Positions 45,704 through 55,932 of a stretch of 64,000 bases of DNA are shown one piece after another; within the stretch, counting starts at the first letter, position 1, and each line of letters starts with the position of its first letter. The position numbers were made by a program, and so were the translations under genes. This stretch comes from Suillus spraguei (Eukaryota; Basidiomycota; Agaricomycetes; Boletales; Suillaceae): assembly GCA_016800925.1 (NCBI GenBank), contig JABCPU010000090.1:124001-188000 (forward strand), in the 5' to 3' direction. The notes under the pieces were generated by a model that saw nothing but the letters and a program-made list of their open reading frames with translations, was not told where the DNA came from and searched no databases.

Positions 45704-47125
45704 AAGGGATACAGAGCAGTTTTTACGTCGACTATACAGCTAACGTACACCAACCTGTACGACAAAAAAAGCCAAGTTTGACTAAAAGAACACAGTTATG
45801 TAATGCGAATCTAAAGTACAGCGTAACTGAAGTGTTCGAATCGAAGAAGTCCAATGAGATGCCAGTTGTCCATGTCCAAGTTCATTGCCTAAGTCCATTA
45901 TTGACTCCATAACAGTCCGCCCACCATCAAATCGTACACCTCTCGCCTTCTGATTTCTCGTTTGACATTTTATCACATCGATAGAAAATTCTGCACGCAG
46001 CTCATAGAGCTGCGACAATCGGGAACTTTCCACTCCAGTTCCCAGAGTCGCCGAACACTGAATTAACCGTTAGCTTTTTGAACTGGGCTAAGATAGCGTG
46101 ACACAGGATACTCACATACGATCATGTACTCCCCAGGGTTGGTGTCTTCAGGGATCGTAACATTAGTTTGACCACTGGAAAGCTCGAATCCGGACGCAAT
46201 GGGATTTGATTGGGTTGCATCACCCTGGCGAAGGTATATCTGGCCAATAGGGTTGGTCACCTGGGAGGGTTCTGAGGATGTATCCCAGGTGACAAGGAAT
46301 GTCTCTCCGACAGTCCACTTGGAGGCAGATGTAGGGGAGATGATTGTGGGTACCCAGACATCACGCTGCATCACAGCAGAAACAGGTGCACATAATGCGC
46401 ATGAGAGAAACGTAAGAAGCATAAAGCATGAAGTAAGAAGAGCACGGGGTGAAGCGTTGATAAACATGATTAATCGTGAAGACTTCGTAAAAGTGATTGA
46501 GAGGATGACCTGAAATGTTTAGGTTGGTGGACTTTACTTATATACTGCCAGCACAGCTGACCGCATGAGTGCCACGATGTTAGTTTTTGTCAGCGTAGCG
46601 GTTACTTGCCGAAAAGGACTATCGAACTTGGGCCGCCGAATCGCCACTAAGCAGTGCTGACCGTAATGTTCCGTACTGCTGGGCAGTATTAACTTCGCAG
46701 CCAATAGCCGAGCCACAAGATCTGAGACATAGGCGAACAAGGCCACCGGTAGTGCCCAGCCTCGGCGTCATCATGACGAGCTGATTTTAGATTTGATCCT
46801 TCCTCAAGTGTCAGAGTCTTGCTCAAGTGCTGAAGGCACTATCTTCGAAAAGACTTACGACAGCCTGAATTAAAGGAGGATACTAAACGTGGAGCGAACT
46901 CGCATCCGTCGGGTATCAATATACTGGATCCGACGACTGTGATATTCAATATGATCGCTATTACTGAGGCTGGCAATAATCTGTGATCATATGTATCAGC
47001 TGGATATGCATACGTGATGTAGTACAATAGATGATGTCAAGCTTGAGAGACTTGGGTTTCGTACAGCCTCGATATAATATCGGATCATGGCTCCATCGGT
47101 CAACGAACTGCTTACTTTCATGACC
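45704..47125. repeat. Segmental duplication, copy B
   Basis: Partner of 42328-43420; same orientation. It starts just upstream of DUO1 and carries the intact Kre9-like gene. About 330 bases near 46600-46960 are absent from copy A. Confidence 0.8.
46002..46467 (-). CDS. Short Kre9-like secreted protein, copy B, intact
   Basis: Exons 46116-46467 and 46057-46002 (58-nt intron) give 135 residues. Signal peptide of about 30 residues ending CALCAPVSA, then one Kre9/Knh1-type beta-sandwich domain: DVWVPTIISPTSASKWTVGE, FLVTWDTSSEPSQ, NPIGQIYLRQGD, VTIPEDTNPGEYMI and, across the intron, VLFGDSGNWS. The donor was placed at GTGAGT so that the family motif IVLFGDSGN is kept. Longer relatives have a Ser/Thr-rich stalk and GPI anchor; here the protein ends after the domain, so a small secreted wall protein is expected. 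A TATATA box lies in the duplicated promoter near 46538. Confidence 0.85.
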
Positions 47126-47776
47126 GTCTAGCCTAGACTGCGTCCGACTTGGTCGCTAATAAGTACTTGTAGTATGAAAGTACAGGCCTGGCGGCCTTTT
47201 GAATACCCGGTCAAAGTGCTATAGTACCTGAATGATTCCAGAGCTTGAGGCTGACCCGCTGGCACGAATCATTCTCCAATATGATTAATTAGGCCAGTCA
47301 TATAATCAGAGCTTCTGTGGTGCCGGGGACTCGGACCAACAAGGACAGGCTATCACCGCGATAACAATCATGAAGTGTGTGGAAAAATCAGCCTCAAGGG
47401 CGAAGTTGTTGGGCCCGTGAACCCGGTGCTCGGCAGTTGAATGAGAGTTCAAAACGATGTGGCACCCATGACCCACTTTGTTCTGTCACGTGATGGAGTC
47501 CGTAATAACAATATTTATTTATGCAAGTCGTAGTTGAGTACCTTATCGTGAAAGAAGGAGCGATAAGCTTAACCCTGACCATATGTAAGGGCTAGAAGCT
47601 CGAGCCGTACGAAATATCAGACCTGAGTTGTACCAAAGGTGAGTGAATGAGGGCACCTAATCATGTGGTCGGTGGCTGTGTACGTTTTAGCATGATGAGG
47701 CATCACTTGTACTCGACTCGTTTACAAGCATCAAAAAGATTCTCTCCCAGTATCAGGAAGGCCTCTACTCTGTACC
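47126..47776. other. Upstream region of DBP10, no gene seen
   Basis: 650 bases with no supported gene or RNA. Confidence 0.5.
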
Positions 47777-50700
47777 ATGGCATCACGAAAAAGGAACAGA
47801 GTTATTGAGGAGGAAGAGGAAACAGAAACAGACTTTTCGCTAGTTCAACCCGCTTCCGACGACGAATTCGATGTGGACATTTCTGGTGCTCTCACAGGCA
47901 AGAGACCAAGAAAAGACGTTCCAATCGAAAATTACCCGAGTGACGACGATGGAATCGAAGAGTTGATCCACGAGTCTATTGCGAAGCGAAATATGAAAGG
48001 CGGTACTGAGATGCTCAAGAAGATTAAGAGTAAAGGGAAAAGTAAGGGTGAAATCGGAGGGGAAGCTTCCAAAGCATGGGTATGTGCTCCTATTCAATGA
48101 AGATCGTGCGTTGATGGGCCTCTTCAGGTCTACACCCGTCACTGCTGCGTTCATTGACATTCCAGGGGTATCGCACACCCACACCTATACAACGTGCATC
48201 CATCCCTGCCCTTCTTGCATCTCCACCACGGGATCTAGTCGGAATGGCCCGAACTGGTTCGGGAAAGACTCTTGCGTACATGGTACCTTTAGTGCAGCGT
48301 CTTGGTGGCAGACATTCACATACCTTTGGAGCTCGCGCAATAATCCTAGTACCAGCACGAGAGCTTGCCACTCAAGTTGTCAAAGTTGGGAAGGCGCTTG
48401 TCCGAGGTTGGACGAACGACGCTGCGCAGCATGCAGGTGATGACGTTGAAGATTCTTCAAACAAAAAAGGCGAAAGCTTACGCTGGAGCCTGATCGTGGG
48501 CGGAGAGGGTCTGGATGAGCAGTTTGAAATGATCAGTAATAATCCAGATATGTATGTGCATTTCATGCATGCGGGTATTGTCTGATGTCATTCTCGGTTT
48601 AGCATCATCGCAACTCCTGGTCGTCTCCTCCACCTAATTGTTGAGATGTCGCTTTCCTTGTCTTCCGTTCAATATGTTGTTTTTGATGAGGCGGATCGTC
48701 TTTTTGAGCTTGGTTTTGCTACTGCACTTACAGAGATCCTTGCTCGCCTTCCTGTATCTCGTCAGACGCTGCTTTTTTCCGCGACCCTGCCGAAATCGCT
48801 TGTCGAATTTGCCAAAGCAGGTCTGTCCGACCCTAAACTTGTGCGACTAGACGCAGAGTCCAAAATCAGCTCTGATCTACGAATGGCATTTTTTTCTGTC
48901 AAACAAGCGGAGAAAGATGCATCTCTATTGGCACTCCTCCGGGATGTTATCAAAGTCCCCTATGGAAGCACCGAATCATTCAAGGAAGATGACACCCAGT
49001 CCTCGGGTAAACACAAAAAGGGGAAGTTCAAGGCCAGACACCCAACCCATAGTGCGCCTCATCAAACACTTGTGTTCGCAGCTACAAAACACCACGTCGA
49101 ATACCTCTCTGTGCTTCTCACCGCAGCTGGCTACGCTGTCTCTGCTCTTTACGGCTCACTGACCCAATCTGCTCGGACATACCAAATGAATCAGTTCTTG
49201 GCGCAAAAGACCAGCATATTGGTTGTCACGGACGTTGCAGCCCGTGGTCTCGATATACCAGTTCTTGAAAATGTGGTAAACTACGATTTCCCTGTCGGTG
49301 CAAGGATATTCATTCACCGCGTGGGTCGCACGGCTAGAGCTGGAAGAAAGGGTTGGGCATGGAGTCTCGTTGCTCATGGCGAGTTGCCATATCTCTGCGA
49401 CCTGCAACTCTTTCTTGGTCGGTCGTTGATTACTTCGTCTTCATCCATTCCCGCATCGGCTACGACGTCGGAGGAGCCTTACACTCAATCGTTACTCTTT
49501 GCACCATTTCCACGAGATCTAATGGATTCAGAAGTCGAGTATGTTCGCACACTAGACGAGTCACAAAATACGCTGCCAACCCTGCGTGCAGTCATGGGAC
49601 GTGGGCACGCAATGTATGAGCGAAGTCGTGGAAAGGCCAGCCCGGCGAGTTATCGACGTGCGAAGGAGCTTGGACGTAGCGGACAGGAAGGTGTCGTACA
49701 TCCCGTCCTCAAGTTGATGCAGGACGGCGATAACGGAAAAGAAGACACCAGAGAAATGGAGGAGAAGCGTGCCGCCATTGTCCGTGCGGTCAGCGCATTT
49801 AAGCCTGCCGAGACGGTGTTCGAGGTTGGTACTTGTGGAAAAGCGGCGACTGCTAATGCTACGCTTATGAAAGAACGGAGGAAGACGCTTGCAAAGGCAG
49901 TAGAGCGTGCAGGAAATTCAGGGCCCAGCTCTTCTGTTGTTATCGAAGCAGACCAAGGCAGTGACGATGGTCTTGGCGAAGCGGGAGGTGACGTGGAAAT
50001 GGCGGATGAGGAAGATATTGCGGTTCGTCTCCTCAAGACTAGAAGAGTCGATACTGATTTTCTACAGGCTGTTTTCCATGTCTCTAACAAGAAGAGCAAT
50101 AACTTCCGCGATGAGGAGTATTACATGTCCCACTATCAAAAAGATGCTATGACTGAAAAAGGGTTTGTATATTTCGTTAATTCCTGATCGTCCACACTGA
50201 AATATATATAATATTTTCCTAGCTACTCGCTCACAGATGGTGCTTCTTCCTTTGCCGCTCAAGCCCAGGGTGCCATCCTCGACCTTGCAGGAGACGAGGA
50301 TACCATCGGTGCGCGCCAACGGCACCAGAACAAGCTGTCATGGGACAAAAAGAAGAAGAAATTTGTCAAAGGGGGCGGAATTGGCTCCGACAACATGAAA
50401 CTTCTGCGAACGGAGAATGGCACTCAATTGCCTGCTACATATAAAAGTGGCCGGTTTGACGACTGGAAGAAAAAAGCAAGGGTATCGCTGCCAAAGATTG
50501 GAGAAAGGGAGATGGAAAGGAGAGGTGCTGGTGCGATTGGGCCCGGAGGGAGGAGATGGAAACACAACAAGGTCACGGAGGCTAAACCATTGGACAAGCT
50601 CAGCAATGATTACGAGCGCAAGTCGAGGCAGCTCAAGAAGAAAGAAGAGGGTTTCGCAGCGGAAGCAGGCGAGCCAAAACCAAAAGGTCCCGGTAGAGCG

Positions 50701-50853
50701 AAAAAGATCAGAAGTGGTGGGCGCTTTGGAGGGAAATCGGTGGCGAGAGTCAAGACCGAGATCAAAACAGTCGACCAGATACGCAAAAATAGGATGGCTG
50801 TAGAACGGAAGAAGGCTAAAAATGCTCGGCCGAGTCGTAAAGGAAGGAGTTAA
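47777..50853 (+). CDS. DBP10: DEAD-box RNA helicase Dbp10 (DDX54), one apparent -1 frameshift
   Basis: Dbp10 is a nucleolar ATP-dependent helicase needed for 60S subunit assembly. Exons 47777-48079, 48128-48551, 48603-50162 and 50223-50853. All helicase motifs are visible: Q motif region FQGYRTPTPIQR, I ARTGSGKT, Ia PARELA, Ib TPGR, II DEAD, III SAT, IV-V region with TDVAARGLDIP, VI HRVGRTARAG. The C-terminal DBP10CT part has YKSGRFDDWKKKARVSLP and a Lys-rich tail. The family motif GGSFQSMG before the Q motif is in a different frame from the acidic leader; the change falls at the G run 48059-48062 as if one G were missing. Restored length would be 972 residues. Since the gene is essential elsewhere, an assembly error is likely. 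Confidence 0.92.
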
Positions 50854-50902
50854 TTTTGGCATGATCTGTTATTCCCCTACTTTTGCATATGGCATGTTAT
50901 TG

Positions 50903-52711
50903 TCAAGCCGCATCTGAGTACTCCCACTTCACCCCTGAGCCTTGAACTAACGGCACGTCCACATCCTGCATTAGGTCTACCCCAACGCTGCGCAGAGCGT
51001 TCACACACCATTGGGGGTATCCAGTATCACCGAAGTAATCGAAGAAGAATGACCTTAAATACTCAGGGAATCGACCTTCGAGGATAGCATCCCTTGCACC
51101 GCCCATAACCTGAGCCTGGAAAACAAGGTTATGGATTGTGAGGGCTGACCAAATATCAGCTAAGTATACCACAAGAAACGGTATTCAAATTACCGTGAGC
51201 ACCAGCTGTCTCCACCGTGACAATGTGGTGCAACACAGCTCGAGACATGCCGCTTGTGCATGTCGGACAAGGGCAGTTCTTATCTATAGGTTCCATGCTC
51301 TTTATGTGCTTGCCGAGTTCTATTTCGTCAACCAATGAGTTCCGCATCGCATTGACGTTCGCAACAATAAGCGCACTGAGGTTGAGGGGCCCCTTGAAAG
51401 TCAAGGCCACACCAAATCTTGCAGTCCGAGTAGGGAATACGCAATCCGCCTGAGCAATTTCAGAGAACTTTGCGTCAAGGTACGTCGATCTCAAACTTAC
51501 CATGTCAACACCCAATGCGACGCAAACCAGCAGATCTGAAGTTGGCGATCAGAGTTAACTGCGGGGAGCAAGCGATTCAAGCACCTTCTGCAAAACCTAC
51601 GCCCATGGAGTATCGGGCCCTAAGTGGGTAGAAGCTCGCAAAGGCTTTGGAGGATAAATCGATACACTCACGATCTGAAGGTAGCCGGTCTGCACACTGC
51701 TTGATACTGTGCGAGATCAGGTGCACGAAGACAGCCCGAAGTCAAACTCACATCCTCCAAAATACATCTCAATATGGTACATCAGGTCGCCCAAAGCCTC
51801 CAGATTAGTTGAAAAAGCCTACCTTTTTCTTCTCCTCCGCTAAGACCACCTATGGCATACCCAGTGACTTTGTCCTTCCGCTCGATCATTGCATCAAGAC
51901 ATAGATCTCGCAAGGCTGGGTCCAAACCTCCTTGAACAATGGCAAAAAGGTTCTGTTTGTCTTTTCGGCCGGATTTTTCATGCTGTTCGATGCAACGATC
52001 GAGCCATCGAACAGATCTGTGCATGGCCTCGCCGACTCGAGGCCCAACAGTCAAACTGCTGACTGAGCCAGTATTAGACACAGGAAAAATCTATAATATG
52101 AGCACCCTTACCCACGTCATCTAGTTGCATGATAATATCCGCTCCGATTGAATGCTGTATAGAAATACTTTCTTCAGGCTGTGCCATTCATCAACAGAAG
52201 AAGGGGCGGTAATAATCAGGGACCGACCGTCAGCATCGTTGGCTCTCCATTGAATGGACTGGCAAATAAAGCACCATCCTCAGTAATATTGGTGAACTTG
52301 CTCAAGGAGACCAGCTGGAACCCTCCGCTGTCCTTTGAAAAGCTAAGTTTGAGTGTGACAGGCTTCCAAAAATTGCACTTACAGTGAGAAGGTTACGGTT
52401 CCAACCCTGGAATTTATGAGCCCCTCCTGCTTCATCAAGGACTTTAATCCCAGGTCGCAAATTCAAATGGTATGTGTTGTTCAAAATGAGTGTGATACCA
52501 AGCGATTCAACCTGTTGTGGGGTCAAGCCTTTGATTGCTGCCTGTGTTGCTACGGGCATGAATGTAGGAAGCATTGTGACGCCATCTGTGAACAACTTGA
52601 ATCTAGCCCGCTCTACCGCAGTATCTGATAATAATTTTGCTCACGGGCAAGTTTCATTCTGCAAACTCGCGCTCGTGTTGTGTGGCATTTCGCAATGACT
52701 TCGAATTGCAT
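50903..52711 (-). CDS. Queuine tRNA-ribosyltransferase catalytic subunit
   Basis: Replaces guanine 34 by queuine in tRNAs with GUN anticodons. Eleven exons: 52645-52711, 52383-52585, 52228-52332, 52112-52178, 51823-52062, 51752-51767, 51672-51706, 51585-51619, 51501-51535, 51194-51449 and 50903-51144. Motifs: [25 protein letters not shown], the catalytic Asp in [19 protein letters not shown], the nucleophile Asp in [12 protein letters not shown], and the zinc site CPCPTC with a following His. Exon 6 has 16 bases (DVFWR). Between exons 7 and 8 the expected DRPRYSMG needs one more C in the run at 51615-51617; a weaker donor four bases later (GTGTAT) would keep frame but add a residue. The enzyme needs queuine from outside, as eukaryotes cannot make it. 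Confidence 0.9.
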
Positions 52712-52865
52712 ATTTCAAGAACAGATCGGAGGAATCCAGAAAGTACAAATTCTAGAAGTTGTTCATTAAACTTGATAATGACTTGTCTGCATGGCTAGTT
52801 TGATCACGTGATTTACATAACTTTAAGCTTGCGTTTTTCAAAATTGATGGTGAACACACGAAAGA

Positions 52866-54582
52866 ATGCTTGAACCTGTTCGTAGATGGCCTAGTAATGC
52901 TCACCGAATGCTCCTCAGGTCGACGGCTATCCCCCGTGCTAGAAAAATACATTCAAGCCGAGACCTTTTATCGGAGTTGAGTGCCCGTCAACTCATTGCT
53001 GATGTGACGCGGTGAGAACTTGTAGTACTATTCGTGAAGTGGGAGGATTGTTGATGTGTTCCAGCCCAGATGATTTCGCTAAGCATTTACAAAAAGCACG
53101 GACCATCTATGCTGGGGTTGACCCAACAGCAAAGTCTTTACATGCAGGACACCTTATCCCGCTTCTTTGTCTGTTCCATTTCCACATCAGAGGGCATAAC
53201 ACGCTAGCACTTGTGAGCTTGCGCGTTTCTATATTGGAAATTGGCTGAATGTATTCAGATAGGTGGAGCAACGGGGCTTGTTGGAGATCCCTCTGGTCGT
53301 GCGATGGAACGCTCACTGTCGGAAAAGGCTCAGATTGAATCTAACACTATCGAGCTCACCGATTCTATCAAGCAATTTTTCTCTCGCGCAACAGAGTATG
53401 CCCTCGATAAGGCACCCTCCCTAACTACTCTTCCTCAACTACAAGTCGTCAATAACCTAGACTGGCTAAAGGAATTGAATCTGCTTGATTTCTTGCGGAG
53501 TACCGGCATTCATTTCCGCGTAAACCATATGCTGGCGAGGGATAGGTCCGTCGCTTTACCTTCCTATATTTTCTTTGTCGATGACAATGTGATGTAGTGT
53601 AAAATTGCGAATGAATGCGCACAATGGCATCACGTTCACCGAGTTCACGTATCAACTTCTCCAAGGGTATGACTTCTACGAACTTTTTCGCACCAGGGGG
53701 TGTACTATTCAAGTAGGTGGATCAGACCAGTGGGGGAATATTCTTTCCGGCATCGACCTCATAAACAAAGTCGAAAGAGATCATGTTGGACACAATGAGG
53801 GATGCTTTGCACTGACCACACCATTGCTAACAACCTCACAAGGCGAGAAGTTTGGAAAGAGCGCGGGGAACGCTGTGTGGCTTGACGAAAAACTCACAAG
53901 TTACCTGGACTTCTACCAGGTATGCTGGCTAATTATTACTGGACATCAGCTCAATTCTTCCGACAGTTCTTCCTCCGTACAGCGGACGCTGATGTTGAGA
54001 AGTATCTCAAGATGTTTACTCTGCTTCCTATCGAAGAAATAGACGCTATTGTGCGAGAGCACGAAATTCAACCTGAACGCCGATTAGCACAGAAACTCCT
54101 TGCCAAAGAGGTAACACTGATGATACACCGAAGTGAGAGCCATCCTGCTGTTCACTTGTGCTCTCTGACATGTTTTGCAGAGGAAGGCCTGGAAGCCGCA
54201 CGGGTAGCAACCAACATCCTTTTTGGAACAGACTACTCAACTCTGCACGCGAAAGATATTGTCAAATCTCTTGCCAATGACCCACGGTTAGTTCTCTGTA
54301 CGGAGGACGAGTTGCTGGGAATCACGCTACCAAATATTGCTGCCAAATTCGGACTTACCTCATCAAAGTGTTCGTCCGCCTTTCTCTGGTTCTACTGAAC
54401 CATTTGTTGATAACACTTTTTCAGCGACAGCACGACAACTTGCCCTCGGGAACGGTTTATATTTGAACAACGTACCTCAGCCAGACGTGCACTTCAAACT
54501 TGAGAGGAGTCACCTGATCGATGGACAGGTGGCGATTTTACGTGCCGGAAAGGACACACATCTGATTCTGGCACTGCGTTGA
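52866..54582 (+). CDS. Tyrosyl-tRNA synthetase, mitochondrial
   Basis: Charges mitochondrial tRNA-Tyr. Seven exons (52866-53011, 53065-53212, 53259-53545, 53598-53919, 53967-54132, 54181-54369, 54425-54582) give 471 residues. The N-terminus is Arg-rich with few acidic residues ([20 protein letters not shown]), a mitochondrial import leader. The class I signature HAGH follows in [19 protein letters not shown], then [25 protein letters not shown] and the KMSKS equivalent KFGKS. The C-terminal part carries an S4-like end. It is of bacterial type, as expected for the organelle enzyme. It is divergent from the tRNA-ribosyltransferase gene with ~150 bases between starts, so two tRNA genes share a promoter region. 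Confidence 0.93.
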
Positions 54583-55932
54583 GCATTCTCGTGCACTGTC
54601 GCTTCTGACGCTGCCACATTCATAACACTAGTATACGGTACATCAAGACCGGGCAGTACTAACAGTAATATCATAGTCAAAAACACCACATACTTTGAAT
54701 GAATAGTTTTTATCTGTTGTCGTATCGCAGTAACGAAAGCGATTATCATTAACGTATAGACCCTGCAGGGATTTCTGCTTCACTTGAGGGTTGGGACGCA
54801 GTAAAATTTAGGTGCGTTTCAGAGATCATAGTGCCTTAGCATCATAGCAAATGGCACAACTTTTGGTTATTGAACCTTTAATGCTAGGGATGTCAGTAGA
54901 CCAGACCCAAGTTGTACTGTGCATCACGTCGTCGTGTCTGATCACATGTAACTGAACTTTACTACCAGATCATCGTGACTAGTAGGTGCCATGAACTTTG
55001 TGGATTCGATCACTGAACTCAAGTTCAGGGGGGCCCTGCTGATCTGCTGCCACAGCTCATTGCAAACCCATCCAGGAAATGCGGTACGAACGGGCAAAGT
55101 ACAAGCCTGACTCTGCAAAAATTCTTCTTCCCGGCGTATGGTCCGTCTTAACTCTAATTGATAGGTCCCTCGCGGGTCTAGATGAGGCCGGTGAGACCTG
55201 CATATCCCTGTGATGCTGGGATACAAGGGGAACAAGAATGTATGCAGGAGACATTCGTCGATGAGTGAGTGCACTGCATACTAGAGACCGCCTACAGATT
55301 GACGAGGATGGGGTAATTTTGTAAGTTGGTCCAATGATTACACGACGCCCGTATGAAGCTGATAAGAATTACATTAATATGACTTTTGTCACATGCTCCG
55401 CGTGGCACATCCTCATAGCAGATGGCCCAGTATAATAGGTCGACTAGTTTCCAAGTCTCCCCCATCAAAACTGATCGACTCGGAGTTGCGCACCTGGTCG
55501 ACCTCGTCATTGATGCATCTATCACAGGCGGTTCGGTTCAAGGCTCACCTACTAGGTTTGTTCGTGACCCCTCGGATCTCCAGCACAACTTGAATCGCCG
55601 TTGCTCTTCCCATGACATCTTAGTTCAATGGATTCTGCATTGAGACTTGCAGCAGTACGACCCCTCCTCATTCCTTACATGATAACATTGTCCTTCGTGA
55701 ATTAATTCGTCATATTCCAGTGTTGATTCCTATAACATATGTAATGTGGACCCAGATTTGGGCTGTATAATTTTACTCGTTTTCTATGCCTGCCTGGAAG
55801 ATGAACAATCTTTCAGCGGTCTTTCACTTTTTACTTAAAACATACTCGAAACTGAAACTGTTTTTCGCGCGTACTGCATAATCCAATGAATGTATATGAG
55901 CACAGAGTCCATTGAAAATTTACAACCAGTAT
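54583..55932. other. Intergenic 1.35 kb, no gene seen
   Basis: Convergent gap between the synthetase and the TM9SF gene. Only short frames; no RNA gene recognised. Confidence 0.5.

Noticed and set aside
52625..52644. A 20-base intron in the tRNA-ribosyltransferase
   Set aside because: Too short to splice. A 59-base intron (52586-52644) with the same donor restores the expected [11 protein letters not shown] motif.
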